Below, piece after piece: positions 1 through 7,844 of a stretch of 45,754 nucleotides of DNA. Position 1 is the stretch's first letter; every line of letters starts with the position of its first letter. The stretch lies in NCBI GenBank assembly GCA_019347575.1, contig JAHWKY010000034.1:1-45754 (forward strand). The letters are read 5' to 3'. The notes below the pieces were generated by a model that saw only the letters and a program-made list of their open reading frames with translations, was not told the origin of the DNA and searched no databases. The position numbers and the translations under genes were made by a program. This stretch comes from Actinomycetota bacterium. GTDB taxonomy: Bacteria; Actinomycetota; Nitriliruptoria; Nitriliruptorales; Nitriliruptoraceae.

Positions 1-55
1 AGAGCTCTCAGGGGCAGGTTCGATGCCCGGTGCCCGAGTTCCTGCTTCGCGTCGA

Positions 56-92
56 CCGGTTCCGGATCCGGCGAACCACGGAACGGAACCGG
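56..92. terminator. Inverted repeat downstream of the aldolase gene
   Basis: The arms CCGGTTCCG (56-64) and CGGAACCGG (84-92) are perfectly complementary around a 19-nt loop. The repeat lies 65 nt beyond the stop codon of the minus-strand aldolase gene, so it could end that transcript. There is no T-tract. Positions 1-156 hold no gene that I can support. Confidence 0.35.
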
Positions 93-156
93 CCGTGCGC
101 TCGATGTTGCGACAGGACGCGCAGGCTCGCGTCGGGAGTGATCCCCGAGACGGCGC

Positions 157-945
157 TCAGTCCACCAGGTCCGGGTCCTCGGCGACGATCATGTCGTACA
201 GCGGTTGGAAGCTGAGCCAGCCGACGAACTCGGAGCCGACCTGCTCGTGGGTCCTGGCTGCCTGATCCGGGTCGATGGACACGACCGTCCCGGCCGCTTC
301 GGCGAGGAGCTGGACGTGGCACGACCGCTCCATGCTGATGAACCACCACGCCGCCGCGTCCACCGTCGTCCCGACGGTCAGCAGGCCGTGGTTGCGCAGG
401 ATCGCGGCCTTGCTGTCGCCCAGCGACTGCGCGATGCGCTTGGCCTCGTCGAGCTCGAGCACGACGCCGGTGTAGTCGTCGAACAGGCCGTGGTCCTCGT
501 AGAACGCGCACGCGTCCTGCGTGAGGGGGTCGAGCTTGCGACCCAGCGTCGACCAGGACCGGCCGTAGGTCGAGTGGGTGTGGGCGGCCGCGACGACGTC
601 GGGGCGCTGCTCGTGCACCTGGCTGTGGATCGCGAACGCCGCCGCGTTCACGGGGTACTTGCCGTCGACAACCTCACCCTGCCCGTTGACGAGGATCAGG
701 TCGCTCACCTTGACCTGACCGAAGTAGACCCCGAAGGGGTTGACCCAGAACAGGTCCGGGAACTCGGGATCGCGGGCCGTGACGTGTCCGGCGACGCCCT
801 CGTCGAAACCCATCTTCGCGAACAGCCGGAACGTGGCCGCCAGCCGTTCCTTGCGGTGTCGGCGTTCGTCCTCAACGGACTCGAACGTCGGCGGGATCCG
901 GTAGTTGAGGGTCGACGCATCGACGGCGGTCGGCTTCTCGCCCAT
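157..945 (-). CDS. Class II aldolase/adducin family protein
   Basis: This 262-residue protein has the class II aldolase fold, a zinc-dependent aldolase or epimerase related to L-fuculose-phosphate aldolase. Zinc ligands are visible as His122 and His124 in AHTHS and His186 in RNHGLLTVG. The IHSQVHEQRPDV stretch (about 106-117) and the glycine-rich GHVTARD loop (53-59) are typical of the adducin-like branch, whose substrates vary. The ATG start at 945 is chosen because GAGGAGT lies six bases upstream and because an upstream extension would run into the divergent glycosylase gene. The length is normal and the metal site is intact. The substrate cannot be assigned; the catalytic acid was not located with certainty. 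It is transcribed away from the DNA glycosylase, sharing a short region with a dyad. Confidence 0.9.
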   Translation of the reverse strand: MGEKPTAVDASTLNYRIPPTFESVEDERRHRKERLAATFRLFAKMGFDEGVAGHVTARDPEFPDLFWVNPFGVYFGQVKVSDLILVNGQGEVVDGKYPVNAAAFAIHSQVHEQRPDVVAAAHTHSTYGRSWSTLGRKLDPLTQDACAFYEDHGLFDDYTGVVLELDEAKRIAQSLGDSKAAILRNHGLLTVGTTVDAAAWWFISMERSCHVQLLAEAAGTVVSIDPDQAARTHEQVGSEFVGWLSFQPLYDMIVAEDPDLVD

Positions 946-998
946 GGGGGACTCCTCGGAACGGTGCGCGGTCTGGAGAGTAGTCGCCCGATGAACTT

Positions 999-1034
999 GA
1001 ATACCCGGGGACATCTGAGTGCAGCCGGGTATTC
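999..1034. promoter_or_regulatory. Dyad between divergent genes (operator candidate)
   Basis: GAATACCCGG (999-1008) and CCGGGTATTC (1025-1034) form a perfect 10-bp dyad with a 16-bp centre. It occupies most of the 105-bp gap between the aldolase start (945, minus) and the glycosylase start (1051, plus). A regulator binding site is the simplest reading; a hairpin in the short glycosylase leader is the alternative. Confidence 0.35.
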
Positions 1035-1050
1035 GAGTTCGTGAGGTGGC

Positions 1051-1731
1051 GTGGCGTACGCGGAGCTGAACGAGGTGCACACGGATGTCGTCGCGTGCCG
1101 GCGCTGCCCGCGCCTCGTGGCGTGGCGGGAGAAGGTCGCGCGCGAGAAGCGCGCCGCCTTCGCCGACGAGGACTACTGGGGTCGGCCCGTGCCCGGGTTC
1201 GGCGACCCGTCGGCACGCCTGGTCGTGGTCGGACTCGCCCCGGCGGCGCACGGGGCGAACCGGACGGGGCGGATGTTCACCGGCGACCGCTCCGGCGACT
1301 TCCTCTACGCGGGGCTGTACCGAGCGGGGTTCGCCAACCAGCCGACATCGACCCACCGGGGCGATGGATTGGAGCTGACCGACTGCTACATCACCGCCCC
1401 GGTCAAGTGCGCCCCGCCCGCCAACAAGCCGACGGCCGAGGAGCGTGCCAACTGCCGCCCCTACCTGGTAGCGGAACTCGGACTCCTCGCGCCGCGAGTG
1501 GTCCTCGCCCTCGGCGGGATCGGCTGGGATGCGGTCCTGCGCCACTTCGGTTACCAGTCGCCCAAGCCGCGGTTCGGACACGGAGCCGAACACGTCCTCG
1601 GCGACGGCACGACGCTGCTCGCCAGCTACCACGTCAGCCAGCAGAACACCTTCACGGGGCGTCTCACGCCCGAGATGTTCGACCAGGTGCTAGCCCGCGC
1701 GAAGCAGATCCTGGGTGGTAGCGGGGTGTAG
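1051..1731 (+). CDS. Family 5 (UDGb-type) uracil-DNA glycosylase
   Basis: This 226-residue protein excises uracil and other deaminated bases from DNA as the first step of base excision repair. Four cysteines placed as in the Fe-S glycosylases (Cys16, Cys19, Cys120, Cys135) should bind a 4Fe-4S cluster. The motif [14 protein letters not shown] (61-74) is the family 5 active-site loop, lacking the polar Asp or Asn of family 1 and 4 enzymes. SYHVSQQN (192-199) is the second conserved loop with its His. The GTG start at 1051 follows GAGGTGG by a few bases. Family 5 enzymes are common in high-GC actinobacteria and thermophiles. It ends in front of a strong bidirectional hairpin. The assignment is secure. 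Confidence 0.93.
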   Translation: MAYAELNEVHTDVVACRRCPRLVAWREKVAREKRAAFADEDYWGRPVPGFGDPSARLVVVGLAPAAHGANRTGRMFTGDRSGDFLYAGLYRAGFANQPTSTHRGDGLELTDCYITAPVKCAPPANKPTAEERANCRPYLVAELGLLAPRVVLALGGIGWDAVLRHFGYQSPKPRFGHGAEHVLGDGTTLLASYHVSQQNTFTGRLTPEMFDQVLARAKQILGGSGV

Positions 1732-1781
1732 CGCCTCGATATCGGCACCTCCGGTCCCGGGGTTCCGGAGCGCTCTGGCGT

Positions 1782-1826
1782 CCACCGACGACGCCCCGGC
1801 CAGGAGGCGCGCCGGGGCGTCGGTGG
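1782..1826. terminator. Bidirectional terminator hairpin
   Basis: GACGCCCCGGC (1790-1800) pairs perfectly with GCCGGGGCGTC (1811-1821) around a 10-nt loop. The outer arms CCACCG and CGGTGG can extend the stem past a small bulge. It sits between the convergent glycosylase gene and the small exported protein gene, where it can serve both. No T-tract is present, as is usual at this G+C. Confidence 0.65.
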
Positions 1827-1839
1827 GGTCTGTCGGGCG

Positions 1840-2181
1840 TCAGTCGATGGCGGGGTTCTCGTCGTCATCACCGGGAACGGTGACGCCTTCGTCGAGCTGG
1901 TAGCAGCCGTCGTGGGCGCCCGGATCGCCTCGGTCCGGACCGTGGTGAGCGGTCTCGAGGCCGTACCAGGCGGCGTTCTGAGTGCCGTCGAAGTCACCTC
2001 CGCCGGGCAGGCCGAACGACTCGCACGACTCCCCGTCGACGAACGCCGGGTGCAGTTGGCCGTTCGCGATCACCTGATCCGTGGGGCCCGCGGTGTGCGG
2101 GTGGGCGAGGGCCGCAGCGCCCGGCAGCAGCAGCGCCGCCACGGTGGCGCCGACTGCCACGATCCTCATCGGGTTCCTCAT
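1840..2181 (-). CDS. Small exported protein, unknown function
   Basis: This 113-residue protein begins with a clear Sec signal peptide: MRNPMR, a hydrophobic core rich in Ala, Val and Leu, and a probable cleavage site around ALA-HP near residue 26. The mature part is acidic and contains two cysteines (in SCESFG and DGCYQL) that could form a disulfide. There is no lipobox and no domain that I recognise. The ATG at 2181 follows GGAGA by a normal distance; an earlier in-frame start would place a charged extension before the signal peptide. It lies about 220 bp behind the SDR39U1 gene on the same strand, so it probably has its own promoter. Positions 2182-2400 show nothing else convincing. Confidence 0.7.
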   Translation of the reverse strand: MRNPMRIVAVGATVAALLLPGAAALAHPHTAGPTDQVIANGQLHPAFVDGESCESFGLPGGGDFDGTQNAAWYGLETAHHGPDRGDPGAHDGCYQLDEGVTVPGDDDENPAID

Positions 2182-2400
2182 CTCATGTTCTCCGTGGTCG
2201 GGGCGGCGAACCGCCATCTCTGCCAGTGGACGGAAGAGCCGAACGCCGGCGGACGGACGGTACCCAACGGCGGGACGCGCGGGGCCGGATCCGGAAAATT
2301 CGGGGCGCTAGGGCTCACGAGTCGCGCGTCCTGCTGGACTTCGTCACCCGTTCCGATCGGATATCAGGCCGGATCGGGGGATGAAGTGGGGAGGTCGGCG

Positions 2401-3291
2401 CTAGGTGAGGGCGGATCGCAGGGCGCCCTCGACGCTCGTGTGACGGAACTCGAAGCCCGACTCGAGGAGCCGCTCGGGCAGCACGCGCTGGCTCGACAGC
2501 GCGAGCGTCTCGCCCATCTCGCCGTAGAGCGCACGCAGGGCCAGGCGTGGCACCCGCATGAAGGTCGGCCGACTGATGACCTTCCCGAGTGCGCGCGCGA
2601 AGGTCTCGTTCAGGACGGGCTCGGGCCCGACGAGGTTGACCGGACCCCGCAGGTCGGTGTCGAGCAGGTGCCGCAGCGCGCGGATGTGATCCTCGAGCGC
2701 GATCCACGACACCCACTGCTTGCCGGACCCGACCGGGCCGCCGATGCCGAGCTTGAACGGCGGGAGCATCTTCTCCATCGCCGGCCCCTCCTCCGCCACG
2801 ACGATCCCCGTCCGAGGGTGGACCACGCGGATGCCGGCTCGCTCAGCGGGCTCCGCCGCGGTCTCCCAGTCCTGACACACCTGAGCGAGGAAGTCACCAC
2901 CGGGTGACGACTCCTCGGTCAAGATCTCGTCGTCGCGGTCACCGTAGAAGCCGATCGCCGACGCCGAGACGAGCACCTTGGGCTTGTCCGCCAGGCTCGC
3001 GAGCGCTTCGGCGAGCATGGCGGTACCGGTGACGCGGCTGTCGCGGATGCGGCGCTTCTGCTCGTCGGTCCAGCGCTTGCCGATGGGGGCCCCCGCGAGG
3101 TTCACGACCGCGTCGATCCCCTCGAACCCGGCCACATCAACCTCCCGGGCGGACGGGCTCCAGTAGATGTCGCCCTCGGTCACCTCGGCGCGGTCACGCA
3201 CGACGCGGTGGACGGTGTGCCCATCCGCTGCGAGGTCCCGTGTGAGGTGCGACCCGATCAGCCCCGAGGAACCCGTGATCGCGACGTGCAT
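2401..3291 (-). CDS. SDR39U1/YfcH-type NAD(P)-dependent epimerase family protein
   Basis: This 296-residue protein is an atypical extended short-chain dehydrogenase of the TIGR01777 (YfcH, SDR39U1) family. The N-terminal Rossmann motif GSSGLIGSHL (7-16) binds NAD(P). The family signature SASAIGFYGD lies near 110-119, and NLAGAPIGKRW near 64-74. The C-terminal part (about 240-296, ending in LLESGFEFRHTSVEGAL) matches the DUF1731 tail that marks the family. The physiological substrate of the family is unknown. An ATG with GGGAGG upstream starts it 22 bp after the ATP-grasp gene, suggesting co-transcription in the minus-strand run from 5255. The family is assigned with confidence, the reaction is not. 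Confidence 0.9.
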   Translation of the reverse strand: MHVAITGSSGLIGSHLTRDLAADGHTVHRVVRDRAEVTEGDIYWSPSAREVDVAGFEGIDAVVNLAGAPIGKRWTDEQKRRIRDSRVTGTAMLAEALASLADKPKVLVSASAIGFYGDRDDEILTEESSPGGDFLAQVCQDWETAAEPAERAGIRVVHPRTGIVVAEEGPAMEKMLPPFKLGIGGPVGSGKQWVSWIALEDHIRALRHLLDTDLRGPVNLVGPEPVLNETFARALGKVISRPTFMRVPRLALRALYGEMGETLALSSQRVLPERLLESGFEFRHTSVEGALRSALT

Positions 3292-3313
3292 CTTGGACCT
3301 CCCTAGTCGGCGT

Positions 3314-4207
3314 TCAGGTGTGGTGTGCGTCCGCTGCCACCGGTAGAGCTTCGGCGATGGCTGCCGCGAAGCGGTCCGCGGCGCCGTCGCCGGACCCGAG
3401 GTACAGGCTCGGCTCGGTGACCTCGATCTCGGTCACCTGCCACGTCCCGTCGTCGTCGGGCAGCAGATCGACACGGGCGTAGAGGTAGTCGTGGCCGGTG
3501 GTCGCGAGGACCCACGCGGCGAGCGCGCTGACGTCTGGCGGTGGATCCCACGCCTGCGTCCGACCGCCGAAGGACTCCTGCACGCGCCAGTCCCCGCTCG
3601 CCGGGACCTTGCGGACGGCGTGCGAGAACGCCCCGCCCACGAAGACGAGCGACACCTCCCCGCGGGTCGCGACCGCCCCGAGGAACGGCTGCACCATGGT
3701 GTCTCCGTGAGCTAGCAGTGCCTCGAACTCCGCTTGGTAGCTCGATGCCGCCGCAGAAGGCACACGGATCGCCCCCCGCGCCCCGCCCGCGACACACGGT
3801 TTGACGACCACATCGCCCCAGCGCCGATCGGCGACCAGCGCCGCGAGGTCCGCGCGATCGCCTTGCGCGAGGAAGGCGGTCGGGACCGTGGGGACGCCGC
3901 GCTCCTCGAGCTGCAGCAGGTAGCCCTTGTGCGTGTTCCAGCGGAGCACCTCCGCGGAGTTGCGCAGCCTCGTCACCGATCCGACGTGCTCGGCCCACCG
4001 GAGGAACTCGTCACGTCGGCCGCGCGAGTAGTCCCACGTCGAACGCACGACGACGACGTCGAAGTGCGACCACCTCGCCGATGGGTCGCTCCAGATGACG
4101 GAGCGTGCGTCGATCCCGCGGGCGGCGAGCGCCGGCAGCACGAGACGGTCGTCCGTGTCCAGGTCGGGGAGCTCAGCACTCGTGGCGAGGGCGACTCGTG
4201 GCGTCAC
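3314..4207 (-). CDS. ATP-grasp superfamily (RimK/glutathione synthetase-like) protein
   Basis: The protein has 297 residues. The N-terminal third resembles a pre-ATP-grasp domain (VRSTWDYSRGRRDEF). DVVVKPCVAGGARG (around 130-143) is the nucleotide-binding beta-strand and glycine loop, and TEIEVTEPSLYL near the C-terminus carries the metal-binding acidic residues of the fold. Such enzymes join a carboxylate to an amine using ATP; the VRSTWDY-containing branch is widespread in actinobacteria with no settled substrate. The first codons overlap the upstream membrane-anchored gene by 4 bp (ATGA), so translation is probably coupled. I see no missing residues in the nucleotide site. Confidence 0.85.
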   Translation of the reverse strand: MTPRVALATSAELPDLDTDDRLVLPALAARGIDARSVIWSDPSARWSHFDVVVVRSTWDYSRGRRDEFLRWAEHVGSVTRLRNSAEVLRWNTHKGYLLQLEERGVPTVPTAFLAQGDRADLAALVADRRWGDVVVKPCVAGGARGAIRVPSAAASSYQAEFEALLAHGDTMVQPFLGAVATRGEVSLVFVGGAFSHAVRKVPASGDWRVQESFGGRTQAWDPPPDVSALAAWVLATTGHDYLYARVDLLPDDDGTWQVTEIEVTEPSLYLGSGDGAADRFAAAIAEALPVAADAHHT

Positions 4208-4818
4208 ACCGCGGCCGGTCTGACGTCGGCGAAGCGGATGTCGATCCTCCAGGTCCCTGAGAGTTCCGTGACGGTGTACCCGCGGAGGACCCCGGCCACC
4301 GGGTCGAGATCGATGGTCACGAAGGCCTCGCTGTCGCGCTCGATGACCGCGCTAGAACTCAGCGGCTGCAGCAGCAGATCACCCCGCAGTGTCCCCTCGT
4401 AGCGCGTCTCGTTGACCTGCACGAGCCGGTCCACCGAACGCAACAGCTCCAGCGAGGTCTCGTCGAGTGAACTTCCCGCCGGGGCGGGCTCGGGCCCGTC
4501 ACCCCGATCGATCGTGGCGACACCGTCCTGGAGCCGGAACGTCGTGGTGGCACCGTCGGAGGTGCGCACGCGCACCTCTCGCAGGTCCCTCCCGACCCGA
4601 CCATCGATCCGGAGTGTGGTGGGACCCGCCGCTGTGGTCACCCGGACATCACCGACGTACGTGTAGCTGGCACCGGAAGTGCGCTGGACCGCGCGCTCGA
4701 AGGCTGCGAGCGGTGGCTGCTCGTCCTCGGCCCCACCCACCGTGAATACCGCGGCGGTGGCGAGCCCCGCGATCGCGAGCCCAGCGAGCAACAGCCCGAG
4801 GCGTACCCGACCCCTCAC
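4204..4818 (-). CDS. Membrane-anchored or exported protein of unknown function
   Basis: This 204-residue protein starts with a hydrophobic segment (about 5-28, rich in Leu, Ala and Gly) that is an uncleaved anchor or a signal peptide. The remainder is predicted to be outside the cell and alternates beta-rich stretches such as TLRIDGRVG and GTLRGDLLLQPL, ending in WRIDIRFADV. The layout recalls LppX/LprG-like beta-cradle proteins, but there is no lipobox cysteine and the resemblance is by eye only. It overlaps both neighbours by 4 bp, placing it in the middle of a three-gene translationally coupled unit with the exported acidic protein upstream and the ATP-grasp enzyme downstream. Confidence 0.7.
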   Translation of the reverse strand: MRGRVRLGLLLAGLAIAGLATAAVFTVGGAEDEQPPLAAFERAVQRTSGASYTYVGDVRVTTAAGPTTLRIDGRVGRDLREVRVRTSDGATTTFRLQDGVATIDRGDGPEPAPAGSSLDETSLELLRSVDRLVQVNETRYEGTLRGDLLLQPLSSSAVIERDSEAFVTIDLDPVAGVLRGYTVTELSGTWRIDIRFADVRPAAV

Positions 4819-5255
4819 CCGCGGGCTCCGTTCCCTCGACCCTCGCCGTCGTCGTCTTCTTCGTCGTCGTCTTCGCCCTGGCCGGAGCCGCGTCCGCGGC
4901 GGTCACCCGCCGGGTCGTCGAGTTCGGTCTCGGCGGGCGCGACCTCGTCATCGGTCGCGGTCGCAGCGGGGGCGGTAGCCACGTCGACCGGAGGATCCGG
5001 GGGGACGGGGGTCAGCAGATCGTCGATCACGAGCTCGCCGCCAGCGGTCAACGTGATCTCCACCGCGGCCGGGATGACCAGGGTCGCGAGCTCGCCGCCA
5101 TCAGCGACCTCGGCGACTACCGACCCCGCCCCAGGCAACCGGAGCTGGTAGCTCCCAGGCGCGAAGGCGCCCCCAGAGCCCTGGGCTGCGACCGGCGTGG
5201 CGAGCAGGCCGGTGCTGACAGCCGCCAGCACCAGGATGAGCGTCCGTGGAAGCAC
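4815..5255 (-). CDS. Exported acidic-tail protein, unknown function
   Basis: This 146-residue protein has a signal peptide (VLPRTLILVLAAVS..., cleavage near AQG at about 25). A short folded part follows (about 26-80, YQLRLPGAGSVVAEV and VEITLTAGGELVIDD). It then has a Pro/Ala/Thr linker and a low-complexity tail with a run of Asp and Glu (GEDDDEEDDDGEG). I do not recognise a family. The GTG at 5255 is chosen because GGAG lies six bases upstream and the signal peptide begins directly after it. It is the first gene of the minus-strand run and overlaps the next by 4 bp. The acidic tail could bind cations, but that is a guess. Confidence 0.65.
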   Translation of the reverse strand: MLPRTLILVLAAVSTGLLATPVAAQGSGGAFAPGSYQLRLPGAGSVVAEVADGGELATLVIPAAVEITLTAGGELVIDDLLTPVPPDPPVDVATAPAATATDDEVAPAETELDDPAGDRRGRGSGQGEDDDEEDDDGEGRGNGARG

Positions 5256-5431
5256 TGGTACTCCGTCTCGGCGACGCGCCCTGCACCGCTCGCGAGCGAA
5301 CCGGGCAGTGCGATCCGGCCGGCAAGCGAACCGGACCGGCACGACCGCCGCAAACACCGAGCCCCAGTGCGAGCGCGAGCTGCCCCGCCGGCCACGTCCG
5401 ACCGGACACGACAGCCCGCCGAGCGCGGCCC

Positions 5432-5437
5432 TACGGT
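5432..5437 (+). promoter_or_regulatory. -10 hexamer TACGGT
   Basis: This TANNNT box lies 40 bp upstream of the 113-residue gene at 5478. I see no clear -35 element. Confidence 0.3.
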
Positions 5438-5477
5438 TGTCGCTGCCAGGACCAGTTGGGAGTCCGGAGGCCTGACC

Positions 5478-5819
5478 GTGGAAGCGCACATGATCCTCAA
5501 CGAAGCGGCGCAACTCACGGTCCAGGAGGTCCGCGAACTCGCTCTCGCGTACCGGCGCTGGGCCGACGTCCTGGCCGGATCGCTGGGGTCCGTGCCGCCC
5601 GCCACGATGCTGGCCATCGGCCCCCTCGCCCCGTCGATCCACCGCGCTCTGATCCGCGACGCCGACCTGGTCTCGCCGTGTGACCAGGAGGACGCGGCGA
5701 TGGCGGTGTACCTGCACGCGCTGGCCGACGCGCTGGGCGACGACAGCTCCATCGTCGACCTCCTACGGGGTCCGTGGAACACCTTCCGTGAGACCGTCAG
5801 GGTCGCCGCGCCCGCGTGA
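5478..5819 (+). CDS. Conserved-looking hypothetical protein, soluble
   Basis: This 113-residue protein has no signal peptide and no membrane segment; it looks like a small helical protein (VRELALAYRRWADVLAGSLG, AVYLHALADALGDD). I do not recognise a family. The GTG start at 5478 is supported by GGAGG at 5466-5470, seven bases upstream; an ATG four codons later is less well placed. It is transcribed divergently from the exported acidic-tail gene and ends just before the convergent amidase gene. Codon use is like that of its neighbours, so I take it as a real gene. Confidence 0.7.
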   Translation: MEAHMILNEAAQLTVQEVRELALAYRRWADVLAGSLGSVPPATMLAIGPLAPSIHRALIRDADLVSPCDQEDAAMAVYLHALADALGDDSSIVDLLRGPWNTFRETVRVAAPA

Positions 5820-5825
5820 CCCCGA

Positions 5826-6584
5826 CTAGCGGCGGTCGCGTTGGAACGGGAACCGCTCACGCGTCGCTCGGACGAACTCCGGATCGATCTCCGCGAACAC
5901 GATCGCTTCGTCACGGGCGGCGCTCGCGCGGACCTCACCCATCGGATCGACGACCTGGCTGTCCCCGACGTACTCGAGCTTGCCGCCCGATCCGACCCGG
6001 TTGCAGCCCACCACGTACGCCTGGTTCTCGATGGCGCGAGCGCGGAGCAGCGCGGTCCAGTGGTGACGACGCGTGTCGGGCCAGTTGGCCGGCACCAGGT
6101 ACAGGTCGGTGGTCGCCGCGGTCGCCCAGAACTCGTCCGCGAAGCGCAGGTCGTAACACACGAACAGCGTGGTTCGGACGTCATCCACCTGCACGGTGAC
6201 GAACTCGCTGCCGGCGGCGAAGTGTTCGTGCTCGCCCGAGTACGTGAACGGGTGGATCTTGGCGTACCGGTTCAGGTTGCCATCAGGAGCCGCGAGGACG
6301 AACTGGTTGTACGGCCGCTGCATCCCCTCGGGGCGTTCGGGGAGCGATCCACCGAGCCAGATGCCATGCTCGGTGGCGGCATCCACGAGGAACCGCGCGC
6401 TGGGTCCGTCGACCGGCTCGGCGGTCGTCTGCGTGTCCATCGAGAAGCCGGTGGAGTACATCTCGGTCAGGAGAACGAGACGCGCCCCGCCCTCCGCCGC
6501 GACGGCGATCATCGGCGCCAGGCGCTCGAAGTTGGCGTCGGGGTCCTCCCACACGATGTCGTGCTGGATGGCGGCGATCCTCAC
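5826..6584 (-). CDS. Nitrilase-superfamily amidohydrolase (omega-amidase/YafV-like)
   Basis: This 252-residue carbon-nitrogen hydrolase has the full triad: Glu41 in LTEMYSTGFS, Lys109 in RYAKIHPF and Cys143 in VCYDLRF. The EMYSTGFSM, NRYAKIHPF and CYDLRFADEFW signatures match the omega-amidase (YafV/Nit2) branch, which hydrolyses alpha-ketoglutaramate and alpha-ketosuccinamate. Those substrates arise when glutamine-type transaminases use Gln, and the gene overlaps a class I aminotransferase by 4 bp. Together they form the known transaminase/omega-amidase metabolite-repair couple, possibly for methionine salvage. The ATG at 6584 is fixed by the overlap. I am confident of the family and fairly confident of the pairing. 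Confidence 0.92.
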   Translation of the reverse strand: MRIAAIQHDIVWEDPDANFERLAPMIAVAAEGGARLVLLTEMYSTGFSMDTQTTAEPVDGPSARFLVDAATEHGIWLGGSLPERPEGMQRPYNQFVLAAPDGNLNRYAKIHPFTYSGEHEHFAAGSEFVTVQVDDVRTTLFVCYDLRFADEFWATAATTDLYLVPANWPDTRRHHWTALLRARAIENQAYVVGCNRVGSGGKLEYVGDSQVVDPMGEVRASAARDEAIVFAEIDPEFVRATRERFPFQRDRR

Positions 6585-7744
6585 GGTCGGAACCTCCGCA
6601 GCCGCTCAATGGCCTCGTCGAGGGCCTCGTCGGTCTTGCAGAAGGCGAACCGGACGAGGTGGCGGCCGCGGCGCGGGTCCACGTAGAACACCTGCGTCGG
6701 GACGGCGGCGACGCCCGCCTCCTTGGGCAGCATGCGGCAGAACTCGAGGCCGTCCTCGTAGCCGAACGGCCGGATGTCCGCGGTCACGAAGTAGGTCCCA
6801 GCCGGCACGAACACCTCGAGCCCGAGGTCGGTGAGGCCGGCGCAGAGCCGGTCACGTTTCCCGCGGTACGTCTCGACGAAACCGGTGAAGTAGTCATCGG
6901 GCAGGCCCAGGCCGGTCGCGACCGCGTGCTGGAACGGGGTGCCGTTCACGAACGTCACGAACTGCTTGGCGGTGAGGACGGCGGTCGCGAGATCCGGCGG
7001 AGCGCACAGCCACCCGATCTTCCATCCCGTGACGCTGAACGTCTTGGCAGCTGACGAGATCACCACCGTTCGCTCACGCATCCCGGACAGGGTCGCGAAG
7101 GGGACGTGCTCGTCGTCGAACACGAGGTGCTCGTAGACCTCGTCGGCCACCACGAGCAGATCGTGCTCGCTGGCGAGCTCGGCGAGCAGTTCGAGGTCCG
7201 CACGTGGGAAGACCGCCCCGGTCGGGTTTTGCGGGGAGTTGAGCAGGAGCACACGGGTGCGGGGCGTGATGGCCGCCCGCAGCTCGTCGTGGTCGAAGCG
7301 GTAGTCGGGCGGCCGCAGCGTCACAGGTCTGGCCACCGCACCCGCCATCGAGATCGACGCCAGGTAGCTGTCGTAGTAGGGCTCGAACAGCACGACCTCG
7401 TCGCCCGTGTCGAGCAACGCCTGCAACGACGCGAAGACCGCCTCGGTCGCGCCGGCCGTGGCGACGATCTCGGTCTCGGGATCGTAAGTCAGGTCCCAGA
7501 AGCGCTGCTGGTGCGTGGCCACGGCCTCGCGCAGGACCGGCACGCCCCGCCCCGGCGCGTACTGGTTGTGGCCCCCGTCGATCGCGTCCTTCGCCGCCGC
7601 GAGCACCTCAGCCGGGCCGTCGAAGTCCGGGAACCCCTGACCGAGGTTCACGGCTCCGTGGGTCGCCGCCAGAGCGCTCATCTCGGCGAAGATGGTCGTC
7701 CCGAAGCCCTGCAGCTTGGCGGTCAGGCGTGGCTGGCGGGCGAT
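6581..7744 (-). CDS. Class I/II PLP-dependent aminotransferase (glutamine transaminase/DapC-like)
   Basis: This 387-residue fold-type I aminotransferase carries NSPQNPTG (169-176), the DEVYEHL motif near 201 and the PLP lysine Lys234 in SSAAKTFSVTGWK. It resembles the actinobacterial DapC/methionine aminotransferase group (MSALA...NLGQGFPD near the N-terminus). The overlapping omega-amidase suggests transamination with glutamine. Homologues begin about 20 residues before the FAEMSAL motif, but no ATG, GTG or TTG exists there. The only well-placed codon is ATC at 7744-7742, seven bases after GGAGG of a strong ribosome site. An ATG at 7681 would delete the conserved N-terminus and lacks such a site; CTG at 7726 is another possibility. 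The enzyme call is firm, the start is not. Confidence 0.88.
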   Translation of the reverse strand: MARQPRLTAKLQGFGTTIFAEMSALAATHGAVNLGQGFPDFDGPAEVLAAAKDAIDGGHNQYAPGRGVPVLREAVATHQQRFWDLTYDPETEIVATAGATEAVFASLQALLDTGDEVVLFEPYYDSYLASISMAGAVARPVTLRPPDYRFDHDELRAAITPRTRVLLLNSPQNPTGAVFPRADLELLAELASEHDLLVVADEVYEHLVFDDEHVPFATLSGMRERTVVISSAAKTFSVTGWKIGWLCAPPDLATAVLTAKQFVTFVNGTPFQHAVATGLGLPDDYFTGFVETYRGKRDRLCAGLTDLGLEVFVPAGTYFVTADIRPFGYEDGLEFCRMLPKEAGVAAVPTQVFYVDPRRGRHLVRFAFCKTDEALDEAIERLRRFRP

Positions 7745-7749
7745 CCGGG

Positions 7750-7756
7750 CTCCTCC
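7750..7756 (-). promoter_or_regulatory. Ribosome binding site preceding an ATC codon
   Basis: GGAGGAG on the minus strand lies at optimal distance from ATC at 7744. It is the main support for initiation at ATC in the aminotransferase gene. Confidence 0.55.
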
Positions 7757-7831
7757 GTGTCGGCCTGGCCGGAGGGTAATCCAGCAGCACCAACCACCAC
7801 CGGTCCGACCCCATCGTTCGGTGGGTCGCGT

Positions 7832-7837
7832 TACGGT
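7832..7837 (+). promoter_or_regulatory. -10 hexamer TACGGT for a leaderless mRNA
   Basis: Seven bases separate this box from the GTG at 7845. Transcription would therefore start at or next to the start codon. There is no ribosome site before that GTG, which fits a leaderless transcript. Confidence 0.4.
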
Positions 7838-7844
7838 CCACGAT

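Noticed and set aside
946-1632. A long in-frame N-terminal extension of the class II aldolase
   Set aside because: It lies opposite the well-supported uracil-DNA glycosylase, has Arg/Gly-rich low-quality composition, and the ATG at 945 has a good ribosome site and fits family length.
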